This document shows positions 1 to 11,685 of a stretch of DNA of 64,000 nucleotides, piece by piece. A model generated the notes under the pieces. The model was not told where the DNA came from, did not search any database, and saw only the letters and a list, made by a program, of their open reading frames with translations. Made by a program: the position numbers and the translations under genes. Origin of the DNA: Xestospongia bergquistia. Its lineage: Eukaryota > Porifera > Demospongiae > Haplosclerida > Petrosiidae. The first letter of the stretch is position 1, and each line of letters starts with the position of its first letter. Location of the stretch: the NCBI GenBank assembly GCA_963965975.1, contig OZ014412.1, positions 5,086,501 through 5,150,500 of the forward strand, in the 5' to 3' direction.

Positions 1-1767
1 TTTTAAATGAGACTAGTATCAAAGTCAACTGGACTATGTCATCACAGACTAATGGATATGTCATTGTCATTAATTCTACTACTGGAGTAGGTACTAACAA
101 GATATTATCTACTACAGAAGATGAAGTTATAATCAATGGACTAACATTGAGTACATATTATGAGATCAGTGTGTATTCATATAAAGATCTTCCTTCAATT
201 AATAGTACACAAACATTGTTAAGATTTAATAGTGAGTTCATATTTGTATAAACACAATGTGACTTTATTTGATTGTCTAGTTCCTACAACAGTAACTGGT
301 CTGTCGGTGAGTGATGTCTCAACCACTACTATTACAGTAAACTGGACTAGTCCCAATAGTAAAGATGGTAACTATATAACATACTACAACATTTCCTATA
401 GTTCATCTTGTACTGAGTTATCATCAGTTAATGTAACATTGGTCTATGTTACTCCTCATCAGTTCACTACAACATTCAGTTATACATTAAGAGAATTGTC
501 CAATGGTATGAACTATACAATCACAGTGAGAGCTGGTAATATACTAGGAGAGTCTAGTCCAGTGATGATATTAGTTGAAACAATACCAACAACAGGTAAA
601 TAATACCTTTAATATTTTAATATAAACTTAATATAACTTTAGAACCTATGGGATCACCAAAGTTGATCATGGTTTCATCTGTTAGTTTGACATCAAACAA
701 AATTACATGGGAAGAAATTGATTGTCATCTACGTAATGGTAGAATCATTGAGTATATTGTGATCATTAGTAACAATAGTATCACATACAACCTCACCACT
801 ACTGAGAGATATGTCATTGTGAATGATCTAGTATTTGGTAATATATATAACATTAGTGTAGCTGGTGTGAACTCTATTGGAAGAGGTCCCTTCAGTGATC
901 CTGTTGAAGTACAGATTGGAACTAGTAAGTACATTATCAATTTTAATGAACAATAGTTAATTAATAATAATTGTTTATACTTTCTACTTAGTTCCTGGTC
1001 CAGTTAGTACACTAACCAGTTTGATGTCTATTACATGGGCTGTTATCTCATGGAGTGTACCTAGTTATATTCCTGTAGACTATCCTATTATCACATATGA
1101 GATAGGGTACACTATTCATTTGTTTGATGGTAGTTGTTCTCCTAGTAACGAGTTTAATCCAATGATAAAAACTAATACAAGTAGTAGAAATGTGACTATA
1201 AGTGATTTGAAAGGTAACACCTATTATCTGTTTGGTGTACGTGGTTACACTGTTAATGGTTATGGAGTATGGAGAGTGATTGGTAATATAACAGAACAAG
1301 AATGTACTATTAGTACTAATGAAGGTAATTGTAGACAATCTAGAAATTATTATTATTAACTTGTATTATTTTTAGTCGCTTCATATAACACTAGTACTAT
1401 TACTGGACTGGGTGTACTAGTTGGTATACTGTTGATTGTAGTGATAGTTAGTGTTATTGGGAATATACTGTTATTATTACTATATGTCAGACAGTATGTG
1501 AAATATGTAATGTTTTTAGTTATCAACATATTCACTTCTACAGACTCAAATCATTGGGAACTAATACAATTAAAGGAACAGACAGTGGGTAAGTTATCAT
1601 ATTTCTGTTACCTTGTGTTACTTCATATAATGTCTATCTATAGACCTGATGAAAATATTGAAATGAAAGTCTGTGAGCCCTACAGTCTACATCAGTCTAA
1701 ACCAACTGATGATATTTATGATGAGTGTCAACCACCAGTAGATACCAGTGTATATGAGTGTATGTAA
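1..1767 (+). CDS. Ig/FN3 single-pass receptor, copy A (5' end outside window)
   Basis: Exons 1-231, 281-595, 643-924, 992-1324, 1376-1493, 1544-1588 and 1644-1767 are joined by GT-AG introns of 47-67 bases and give 481 open codons before TAA. They encode four FN3 domains (one per exon, each starting near a W and ending in an N-Y-x-I-x-V strand), then a membrane helix (GVLVGILLIVVIVSVIGNIL) followed by YVRQ, then a tail with EPYSLH, DIYDEC and the C-terminal SVYECM. The frame is set by comparison with copies D and E, which have the same exon sizes. The protein should sit in the plasma membrane with a glycosylated ectodomain (many N-x-S/T sites) and signal or dock through tail tyrosines; ligand unknown. 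Everything upstream (signal peptide, Ig domains, first FN3) lies outside the window, so integrity of the whole gene cannot be judged. Confidence 0.8.
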
Positions 1768-2910
1768 TATATTAGTAACATGTTGTTAATTGTTATATTT
1801 TTAGTTTTATACAGAGTTGTTATAGTTAATGTATCAAAACATAACGTAGTTTATTAGTAGTAAATTATGTTAGTTTCATTAAAAAATTAAACATTTTAGT
1901 GTTCATCTAATCACATAGTTACATGATATCAAATGTAATCCTCTCAGCTCAAGGATTCACTCTCTCTCTCTTTTGCTCTGGTCAACAAGACAGCTACCAC
2001 TATCACTGTCAGATGGACACCTTTTCCATCTGATGCTGATGGATATGTAGTCAATGCCACCAGTGACACACACACTGTGACACAACAGGTAAAGGGAGGT
2101 AGTCAAAATGAGATGACACTGAAAGTTTGTCATGGTGATCTTTATTGAAGTCATAATGTGTATGGTAAATATAACAACAATATATAGATGACATCACTTG
2201 TTACTATATTTAGATATATGTGGTTACCTCCTGTCAGTGGTTCATGTACTAGATATATCACTTGTTGGTACTTTAATTGTATATTAAGAAAATGTCATTC
2301 ATTTATATATAGTGGATACGAGGGTAACAGTAATAAATAATTAACAAATAAAGTGAAAACATTTGCAACATTGAATTGGTAGCATATAACAGACTTCCTT
2401 ATGTCATCTCAAATGGCATAGATCTGAGAGACAATTTAATATTGCTGTTAAAATCACTTGGTTTAATTTCTTTAAAGTGGATAGTTCATTTCAGATTGTG
2501 CTGAATCTGTGAAAACAGTGGTAAATCTTCTTTTACTTACATAATTGTTGTGGACAAAAAGAAGAAGAAACAAGAACATTTAAGTATTTTAACCAACATC
2601 TACAATGATGCTTAGAAACTTGCTTTAGCCTAACCAGTCACAACATAGGTATTATCCTAGGGAGGAAGACTGACAAGTATTGAGATGTTCATGTCTTTTG
2701 GTGTTTGGGTGAGATATTCTGTGTTCTGTCAATATGTTTTAAATGGAGAATCTGTAGTGTTTTTCACATGTCTGGCACAATGTATGTAGTACTATTATGT
2801 AAGTATGTGTCTTATGAAATGTGTGAATTGAAAATGTTTATATTTGTGGATGTAAGTGTATATCATCAATGTGATGTTTATACTTTGTAGAAGTTATAAG
2901 AGTATAGACT
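1768..2910. repeat. Inter-receptor repeat module with FN3 exon relic
   Basis: No intact gene. After the stop of copy A come AT-rich 3' sequences, then a relic of the first FN3 exon (about 1944-2135) whose reading frame is lost and whose end runs directly into unrelated sequence, then about 750 bases of non-coding sequence. The same order recurs after B2, near 8.2-10.2 kb, at 17.3-19.0 kb, 19.8-20.55 kb and 24.2-25.4 kb, so it is part of the unit that was duplicated. Up to about 2722 it is almost identical to 6897-7851. Confidence 0.75.
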
Positions 2911-2959
2911 AAGTATATTGGTCAGAGAGAAGTGTTCTGTTAAGTTACATTGTAAAACA
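2911..2959 (+). promoter_or_regulatory. Conserved block before the start codon (copy B1)
   Basis: The stretch around TATATTGGTCAGAGAGAAG followed by TGTTCTGTTAAGTTACATTG sits immediately 5' of the ATG. Nearly the same block is found before B2, the 19.1-kb copy, D and E. It contains an inverted CCAAT core (ATTGG). Its position suggests a core promoter plus short 5' UTR. Function is inferred from conservation and position only. Confidence 0.5.
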
Positions 2960-3620
2960 ATGTCTGTACTACTACTGACTACTATCTTCTTGTTATTTGT
3001 CAGTGAAGTTATGAGTAACTGTCCACCAGACTCAGGTAAGTGACTTAATGAGAATTACATCATTTATTAACAATGTTCTAGGTATCTACCTGATGTTTAA
3101 TGAAGATTGTTATCCTAATGGCTCCTACATCAATCATCTTTACATCACACCAAACACACCAGACACATCATACTATATATCACATCTTCAATGTGTGTTA
3201 CCTAATTCTACTTTGTCTGGAGGAGAATGGGTCTATCCCAATGGACAACCTGTAAATTGTAACAATAGTACTAGAAATAATCCTCTCAGTTGTATTAAAT
3301 CTAATACTCCATCTAACATCACTCTATACAGACCTGATGGAGACAATTTTCATGAATCTGATTTTGGTGGTAATAAGTTCAAGTGTTGTCTACCCAGTAA
3401 TTGTTCTGATCCTACTACCAACATCATCACTGTTCATATATTCAGTAAGTTATATCTCATTGTACTAGTACACACTGTCATTTGTTACTGATCTACTATA
3501 GGACATGTAGAGATCATAGACTTCAGTATTGTTAAACTTCCTTCTAATATGACAGTTGTTCCACAACAATACATACTTCATTGTGTATATAGTGGATGGT
3601 ATCAAGAATTCAGGTAGTAT
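2960..3620 (+). pseudogene. Receptor copy B1, truncated after Ig-like domain 1
   Basis: Exon 1 (2960-3035) encodes a signal peptide starting MSVLLLTTIFLLFVSEV and ending SNCPPDSG. Exon 2 (3082-3444, 121 codons) is a complete first Ig-like domain. Exon 3 starts at 3502 but hits TAG where the other copies have TGG (the W of the FRWYN motif, about 3614), and the homology ends a few bases later. The sequence then jumps to the upstream region of the next copy, which begins at 3816. This looks like the product of unequal crossing over. If transcribed it could give only a short secreted Ig protein. Exon 2 is closest to that of copy E (same N-T-P-D-T-S-Y-Y insertion), not to C or D. Confidence 0.75.
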
Positions 3621-3763
3621 AATAACAAAATGGATACAGCTGTAGTACTTGTGGAGTACAAACCATAAATCATAAATTAAGATTGTGTGAATGGGAAACA
3701 TTTATCTACATTGATGTAGGTGTATATCATTAATCTGATGTTTATATTGTATAAAAGTATAAA

Positions 3764-3815
3764 CTTAAGTATATTGGTCAGAGAGAAGTGTTCTGTTAAC
3801 TTACATTGTAAGGCA
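3764..3815 (+). promoter_or_regulatory. Conserved block before the start codon (copy B2)
   Basis: Same block as before B1 (TATTGGTCAGAGAGAAGTG, then TTACATTG), ending at the ATG of B2. Its conservation among copies makes it the best promoter candidate; no expression evidence is available. Confidence 0.45.
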
Positions 3816-6800
3816 ATGTTTGTACTATTACTGGCTACTATCTTGTTATGTGTCAGTGAAGTTATTAGTAACTGTCCACCAGACTCAGGTAAGTGACTTG
3901 ATATGTAGTACATCATTTAGTAACAATGTTCTAGGTATCTACCTGATGTTCAATGGAAGTTGTTATCCTAATGGCTCCTACATCAATCATATTTACATCA
4001 CGCCAGACACATCATATTATATATCATATCTTCAGTGTGTGTTACCTAATTCTAATTTGTCTGGAGGAGAGTGGGTTAATCCTAATGGACAACCTGTCAA
4101 CTGTGGATCCAGTACTAACAATAATCCTCTTCGCTGTATTAAATCTAATACTCCATCTAACATCACTCTATACAGACCTGATGGAGACACTTTTCATGAA
4201 TCTGATTTTGGTAGTAATGAGTTCAAGTATTGTCTACCCAGTAGTGGTTCTGATCATCCTACTAACATCATCACTGTTCATATATTTAGTAAGTTATATC
4301 TCATTGTACTAGTATACACTGTCATTTGTTATTGATGTACAATAGGACATGTAGAAATCATAGACTTCAGTGTTGTTGAACTTCGTTATCTTAAAGTAAC
4401 TGGTAAGTACTTTTACTACTATATTTACATGATGTCAAATGTAATCCTCTCAGCTCCAGGATTCACTCCCTCTCCGCTTACTCTGGTCAACAAGTCAGCT
4501 ACCACTATCACTGTTAGTTGGACACCTGTTCCATCTGATGCTGATGGATATGTAGTCAATGCTACTAGTTACACACACACACTGTGACACAACAGATAAA
4601 GGGAGGTAGTCAGAATGAAATGATACTGAAGGGACTAATACCAGTAACAAATTATAACATCACAGTCAGAGCCTATCAAGATATACTGGGACCTGCTAGT
4701 AATGCAATCAGTGTACAAACTAATATAAATCTAACTACAGGTATAGATTTTAATGTATTATTTGATATTTCAATAATTTATAGCTATAGGTATATCATCT
4801 ATTAGTTGGATTTTTTTTCTTCAAAACACTATTAGTTGTATTACAACTACTGTCAATGTTACTACTGATGTTTACTGGTTAGTGAATGGAGTAATGAAGT
4901 GCAACTCACTGTATGCATTAATTGATTCTGATCTCCTCATATACAACAACACACTGCTGGTATATCCTGATCCACTGGGAGTTTCAGTTAATGTTACCTG
5001 TATAGCAATGTATAAAGAAGTGAACTACAGTGACACTGTGATATTACAAGGTATGTGAAATTTAGTTGTTCATAGTAACTAGATTTACCCTCTTCTAGTT
5101 CCAAATGGTCCTCCATCTGATGTGATGGCATATATTTTAAATAAGACTAGTACCAAAGTCAACTGGACTATGTTATCACAGACTAATGGATATGTCATTG
5201 TCATTAACTCTACTACTGGAGTAGGTACTAACAAGATATTATCTACTACAGAAGATGAAGTTATAATCAATGGACTAACATTGAGTACATATAACATCAG
5301 TGTGTACTCATATAAAGATCTTCCTTCAATTAATAGTACACAAACATTGTTAAGGTTTAATGGTGAGTTCATATTTATATAAACACAATGTGACTTTATT
5401 TCATTGTGTAGTTCCTACATCAGTAACTGGTCTCTTAGTGAGTGAAATCAATCACTACTATTACAGTAAACTGGACTAGTCCCAATAGTGAAGATGGTAA
5501 CTATATAACACACTACAACATTTCCTATAGTTCATCTTGTCCTGAGTTTTCATCAGTTAATGTGACATTGGTCTTTGTTACTCCTCATGAGTCCACTATA
5601 ACATTAAGTTATACATTAAGAGAATTGTTCAGTGGTATAAACTATACCATCACAATGAGAGCTGGTAATGTACTTGGAGAGTCTAGTCCAGTGATGATAG
5701 TAGGTGAAACAATACCAACAACAGGTAAATAATACCTTTAATGTTTTAATATAAACTTAATATAGCTTTAGAACCTATGGGATCACCAAAGTTGATCATG
5801 GTTTCATCTGTTAGTTTCACATCAAACAATATCACATGGGAAGAGATTGATTGTCATCTACGTAATGGTAGAATTATTGAGTATATTGTGATCATTAGTA
5901 ACAATAGTATCACATACAACCTCACCAGTACTAAGAGATATATCATTGTGAATGATCTAGTATTTGGTAATGTATATAACATTAATGTAGCTGGTGTGAA
6001 CTCTATTGAAAGAGGTCCTTTCAGTGATCCTGTTGAAGTACAGATTGGAACTAGTAAGTACATTATCAATTTTAATGAACAATAGTTAATTAATAATAAT
6101 TGTTTATACATTTTATTTAGTTCCTGGTCCAGTTGGTACACTAACCAGTTTGATGTCTATTACATGGGCTGTTATCTCATGGAGTGTACCTAGTTATATT
6201 CCTGTAGACTATCCTATTATCACATATGAGATAGGGTACAGTGTTCATTTGTTTGATGGTAGTTGTTCTCCTAGTGATGAGTTTAATCCAATGATTAAAA
6301 CTAATACAAGTAGTATAAATGTGACTATAAGTGATCTGATAGGTAACACCTATTATCTATTTGGTGTACGTGGTTACACTGTTAATGGTTATGGAGTATG
6401 GAGAGTAATTGGTAATATAACAAAACAAGAATGTACTATTAGTACTAATGAAGGTAATTGTAGACAATCTAGAAATTATTATTATTAACTTGTATTATTT
6501 TTAGTCGCTTCATATAACACTAGTACTATTACTGGACTGGGTGTACTAGTTGGTATACTGTTGATTGTAGTGATAGTTAGTGTTGTTGGGAATATACTGT
6601 TATTATTACTATATGTCAGACAGTATGTGAAATATGTAATGTTTTTAGTTATCAACATATTCACTTCTACAGACTCAAATCATTGGGAACTAATACAATT
6701 AAAGGAACAGACAGTGGGTAAGTTATCATATTTCTGTTACCTTGTGTTACTTCATATAATGTCTATCTATAGACCTGATGAAAATATTGAAATGAAAGTC

Positions 6801-6896
6801 TGTGAGCCCTACAGTCTACATCAGTCTAAACCAACTGATGATATTTATGATGAGTGTCAACCACCAGTAGATACCAGTGTATATGAGTGTATGTAA
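3816..6896 (+). pseudogene. Receptor copy B2, Ig-like 2 deleted, two frameshifts
   Basis: Exons: 3816-3888, 3935-4288, 4346-4402, 4454-4740, 4790-5050, 5099-5362, 5412-5724, 5772-6053, 6121-6453, 6505-6622, 6673-6717 and 6773-6896. Exon 3 has only 57 bases instead of 366, so the second Ig domain is deleted in frame. In FN3-1 (exon 4) an AC repeat is two bases longer than in the paralogs (near 4567-4583), and the frame then meets TGA. The Ig-like 3 exon lacks nine bases (in frame), and exon 7 lacks two bases near 5443-5450. The +2 and -2 changes cancel in total length but leave everything between out of frame. All splice sites and the 3' half are intact. Either a young pseudogene or a gene with assembly errors. 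The 3' half and flank are almost identical to copy A. Confidence 0.7.
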
Positions 6897-7861
6897 TATA
6901 TTAGTAACATGTTGTTAATTGTTATATTTTTAGTTTTATACAGAGTTGTTATAGTTAATGTATCAAAACATAACGTAGTTTATTAGTAGTAAATTATGTT
7001 AGTTTCATTAAAAAATTAAACATTTTAGTGTTCATCTAATCACATAGTTACATGATATCAAATGTAATCCTCTCAGCTCAAGGATTCACTCTCTCTCTCT
7101 TTTGCTCTGGTCAACAAGACAGCTACCACTATCACTGTCAGATGGACACCTTTTCCATCTGATGCTGATGGATATGTAGTCAATGCCACCAGTGACACAC
7201 ACACTGTGACACAACAGGTAAAGGGAGGTAGTCAAAATGAGATGACACTGAAAGTTTGTCATGGTGATCTTTATTGAAGTCATAATGTGTATGGTAAATA
7301 TAACAACAATATATAGATGACATCACTTGTTACTATATTTAGATATATGTGGTTACCTCCTGTCAGTGGTTCATGTACTAGATATATCACTTGTTGGTAC
7401 TTTAATTGTATATTAAGAAAATGTCATTCATTTATATATAGTGGATACGAGGGTAACAGTAATAAATAATTAACAAATAAAGTGAAAACATTTGCAACAT
7501 TGAATTGGTAGCATATAACAGACTTCCTTATGTCATCTCAAATGGCATAGATCTGAGAGACAATTTAATATTGCTGTTAAAATCACTTGGTTTAATTTCT
7601 TTAAAGTGGATAGTTCATTTCAGATTGTGCTGAATCTGTGAAAACAGTGGTAAATCTTCTTTTACTTACATAATTGTTGTGGACAAAAAGAAGAAGAAAC
7701 AAGAACATTTAAGTATTTTAACCAACATCTACAATGATGCTTAGAAACTTGCTTTAGCCTAACCAGTCACAACATAGGTATTATCCTAGGGAGGAAGACT
7801 GACAAGTATTGAGATGTTCATGTCTTTTGGTGTTTGGGTGAGATATTCTGTGTTCTGTCAA
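6897..7861. repeat. Inter-receptor repeat module, near-identical to the one after copy A
   Basis: No gene. It repeats 1768-2722 at a constant offset of 5129 bases with almost no changes, including the FN3 relic. It stops abruptly inside TGTGTTCTGTCAAT, where the sequence jumps into a transmembrane exon (next entry). This breakpoint marks the edge of a second duplication event. Confidence 0.8.
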
Positions 7862-8205
7862 TTGGTATACTGTTGATTGTAGTGATAGTTAGTGTTGTTG
7901 GGAATATACTGTTATTATTATATGTCAGACAGTATGTGAAATATGTAATGTTTTTAGTTATCAACATATTCACTTCTACAGACTCAAATCATTGGGAACT
8001 AATACAATTAAAGGAACAGACAGTGGGTAAGTTATCATATTTCTGTTACCTTGTGTTACTTCATATAATGTCTATCTATAGACCTGATGAAAATATTGAA
8101 ATGAAAGTCTGTGAGCCCTACAGTCTACATCAGTCTAAACCAACTAATGATATTTATGATGAGTGTCAACCACCAGTAGATACCAGTGTATATGAGTGTA
8201 TGTAA
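7862..8205 (+). pseudogene. Orphan transmembrane/tail exons of the receptor family
   Basis: A partial third copy of the last three exons: 7862-7931 (transmembrane part and YVRQ), 7982-8026 and 8082-8205 (tail, ending in SVYECM and TAA), with both small introns preserved. No signal peptide or ectodomain exon precedes it; the left end is fused to intergenic module sequence. The tail differs from copies A and B2 by a single D-to-N change, so the duplication is recent. It could matter only as a splice acceptor for an upstream copy, for example B2; otherwise it is a pseudogene fragment. Confidence 0.8.
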
Positions 8206-10195
8206 TATATTAGTAACATGTTGTTAATTGTTATATTTTTAGTTTTATACAGAGTTGTTATAGTTAATGTATCAAAACATAATACAATTTTTTAGTAGTA
8301 AATTTTGTTTTTTTTAAAATAAACATTTGGTGTTTATCTAACTACATGGTTACATGATATCAAATGTAATCCTCTCAGTTCCAGTATTCATTCCCTCTAT
8401 CACAACAGATAATGAGACGTAGTTGGATGAGATGACACTGAAAGGTTGTCATGGTGATCCTTGTAATACATGTACATGTACTACTAGGTACTACAATCAG
8501 TTTATTGAAGTTATTAATGTGTGTGGGAAATATAGATGACATCACTTGTTACTATATTTAGATATATGTGGGTTACCTCCTGTCAGTGGTTCATGTACTA
8601 GATATATCACTTGTTGGTACTTTAATTGTATATTAAGAAAATGTCATTCATTTATATATAGTGGATACAAGAGTAACAGTACTAAATAATTAACAAATAA
8701 ACTGAAAACATTTACAACATTACATGGATAGAATATAACAGACTTCCTCATCTGAAAATGACATGCACACACACACACATTGTGACACAACAAGTGAAGA
8801 GAGATAGTCAGAATGAGATAACATTGAAGGGACTAATACCAGTAACAACTTATAATATTACAGCAGAGCCTATCAAGATATACTGGAACCTACTAGTAAT
8901 GCAATCAGTGTATGAATTAACACGAATCTAATTGCAGGTATAAATTTTGATTGGTAACTTGTTTTAATTTTCCATGGAGATGCTTCATTATAGCCTCATC
9001 TCCAACACTAGTCCTTGTAAGGGGAAATACTTTTTAAAATTATAATTTATGTTTATGATGTACAATTGTCACTAGGTGTCTTTTTTATAATTAATCACGA
9101 TAATTAATAATTTATAATTAATCTTATTAATTGATGGTCTTATTTATGTATTACTTACAGGAATGATACTACAAACAATAGAAAAATCATTATCATATCA
9201 TGGACTTAGCATACAGATAGCTGAAGCTTAAATATGTCAAACAGTTGGTCAAGTGTTACTGAACTGGACAATTATGAAAGACAATATTGACAGTTTTACA
9301 TCATTCTTATATGAGTTTTTTAAGAATATCACTGCTTCCATAGAGAAGTCGCCGTTGTTGTCTCTAGTAGTGAAAAAATGTGTGTGGGTACATATAATTT
9401 CATCTCATCAACACAACATCACTCACTGTGGGAAAGCATCCTAACTCATGTTGGAGTACCTACCTCTATCATATTGCCTTTTATATCACCAATTGCATTT
9501 TTGAGGCATTGCTTAAATGTAACTACTCAACAGACATCAAGATTTGATCCTTCTACTCTAATATCTATACTTTAATTGCATGTTAAGAAAACGTCAGTCA
9601 TTTATATATAGTGAATGTAATAGTAAAAAAATAATTAACCCATGGACAGTATATAACAGATTTCCTTATGTCATTCGAAAATGGGATAGATCTGAGAGAC
9701 AATTACATTTTGTTGTTAAAATCACTTGGTTTCTTGATGAATCTGTGAAAATGGTAAGTGGCAAATCATCTTTTACTTACAGAGTTGTTGTTGTGGACAA
9801 AATAGAAGAAACATGAACAATTTATCATTTTCACCAGCTTTTACTGTGATCCTTAGAAACAGTGCTTTAACCTATAAACTAGTCACAACATGGGTATTAT
9901 TCTAGAGAAGTAGATTGACAAGTATTGAGATGTTCTGATGTCGTTTGGGTGAGATATTCTGTGTTTCCTGTCAATACATTTTAATAGAGAATCTATACTG
10001 CTTTCACCTTCCTGATACAACCAACATGTGTAGTACTACTATATAAGTATGTATGTCTATTTTGTTGTAGCTTGTGTTCAATAAGTATGTATGAATGGGA
10101 AATGTTTAGATTCATCAACATAGGTGTATATTATCAATCTATTGTTTATAGTTATAAGAGTATAGACTAATAATATCAAAGAGAGTGTTCTTTTA
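8206..10195. repeat. Degenerate inter-receptor modules with FN3 relics
   Basis: No intact gene. It holds two decayed pieces of the first FN3 exon (about 8360-8440 and 8765-8938, the second with an internal deletion but still ending at a GTATA donor-like site), a copy of the intergenic module at 8530-8740, an AT-rich palindromic stretch near 9090-9145, and an older, diverged module at 9550-10195. The last part ends in a decayed version of the block normally found just before a receptor start codon. Short ORFs at 9253-9816 show no recognisable domain. Confidence 0.6.
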
Positions 10196-11685
10196 AATAA
10201 GCATAATTCACCTAGACACTATTTAAAACCACATGTTCATTAATAATTAGCAAAAAGCATGGCAGCATGTGGTTCTTATCAAACAAAGTTAAAGGTTAGT
10301 ATATCACACAAAAATATTGTATATAAAAAAATTTTAAAATGATATTCTGGTTAAAATAGAATATCAAGAGAACCCTCCATCAGCTTTTTAAAAAGATTTT
10401 AAAGACCTCATGGATAAATATCCTGACAAAAATTTGTAAGTTCAAAGGTAGAACAATCTGAGGAATCTGCCAAAATGAAAAGAAATAATAAAGATAAACA
10501 AACGATTCAAGATATGAAATAGTTTGTATCTAGATATTAGTGGATATGAAGACATCCATGATGTGTGTTATGTCCACACTGCTTTCTTTGTCAATGTGTC
10601 ATTGTACAGCCTCCCAGCTGACTATTTATTACCTTCCTGAAAGAAAAAGAACAATTGTGTAATAGGCATTGGAAGTCGAATTATGTTGTGCATCAGTTAT
10701 GACCAACTATAAACTAATTAGTGAGAATTGTCCAAAAGTACGTCTATATTACCTAGATTGCTTAGCACAATATCTCACAATTTCAATATATTTTTGCAAT
10801 TTATAAACTACAGTTAAAATACACTAAGAGTTCTGTGACTTGTTACATAATATACATGATCTGATGTACTACTTGCCAATGGTTCCAATGCCAGAAAAGC
10901 TGCTAAAATGAATGTACTGGCTAGATAAATTGCAGCACACATAAAAGCATGAACACATCTACTGAACAAAGCATTAAACTGTTACATTTTAATAAGTACT
11001 GACTTTTGGTTGACCAAAAAATGTCCTCCAAACACTCTTGAACTGGCCCACCATTGTTGGCTCTATTGGTCTGACATTGAAACTCAACTCGTAATACATG
11101 TCCAATCTATGTGAAAGATAAATGATCCAATATTGTAATATTCATGAAATTGTTGTATTTGAAATACAGATGATGTTGCCCAAGTTATAGTACAACAATC
11201 ACATGGTTGGATCAATCTTATTGTCAATTCATGAAAAGTCTTTGTTCACAAACAAACAGAGACTAATGGATATTCATTTTGTATCATTGCAATTACCTAA
11301 ATAATTCAACATAGTCTTTATAAAATCTCTCTGAGATCTACCACTACTGTTATTATCAGTTTCTTTGCCACCATTGTCACCTTCATCCATTATGTCCAAA
11401 GTATATCAAGGAGCTCACGATTTATCGGGTGATTGTGACTTTTTTGGCAACATTGTTGACTTTACTTGTTCTAAGGTTGAATAAAATTTTTTTGTCAACC
11501 TCAGTGGAAAAATTCAGCTCCATATGGTATTGAACTCCATGTCTCACAAGCTTCTTCTTGGGAGGACAAATCTCACAAGAAGTAGGCATTTTCATTTTTT
11601 AAATGTGAATAACGTTCATACGACGTCTTTTAGACTTTTACACATAATAGGTACTGATTCAAACACATGATCTATTGTCATAGCA
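10196..11685. other. Left part of inserted foreign block; weak minus-strand coding traces
   Basis: This sequence has no counterpart between the other receptor copies. On the minus strand, 11390-11297 is open from ATG (MDEGDNGGKETDNNSSG) to a GTAATT donor. About 11106-11010 is open in two frames, and about 10965-10820 encodes a hydrophobic stretch (MCAAIYLASTFILAAFLALE) ending in TAA. The splice phases I tried do not join these pieces into one frame, so this may be a decayed membrane-protein gene or chance. On the + strand a tiny exon-like piece (ATG at 10259, donor GTTAGT near 10295) is equally unsupported. Confidence 0.25.

Noticed and set aside
232-1359. Many short separate ORFs in the receptor array, each ending in a stop soon after an FN3 domain
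   Set aside because: The stops lie inside 47-67 base introns with GT-AG borders; joined exons are continuous in copies A, D and E, so these are exons, not separate small genes.
1494-1643. Canonical ITAM or ITIM in the receptor tail
   Set aside because: The spacing and the +3 residues (H, C, M) do not fit YxxI/L pairs or the ITIM consensus; only YxxM at the C terminus fits a known motif.
3953-4312. 119-codon ORF overlapping Ig-like 1 of B2
   Set aside because: Wrong frame of a recognised exon, not open in the intact copies.
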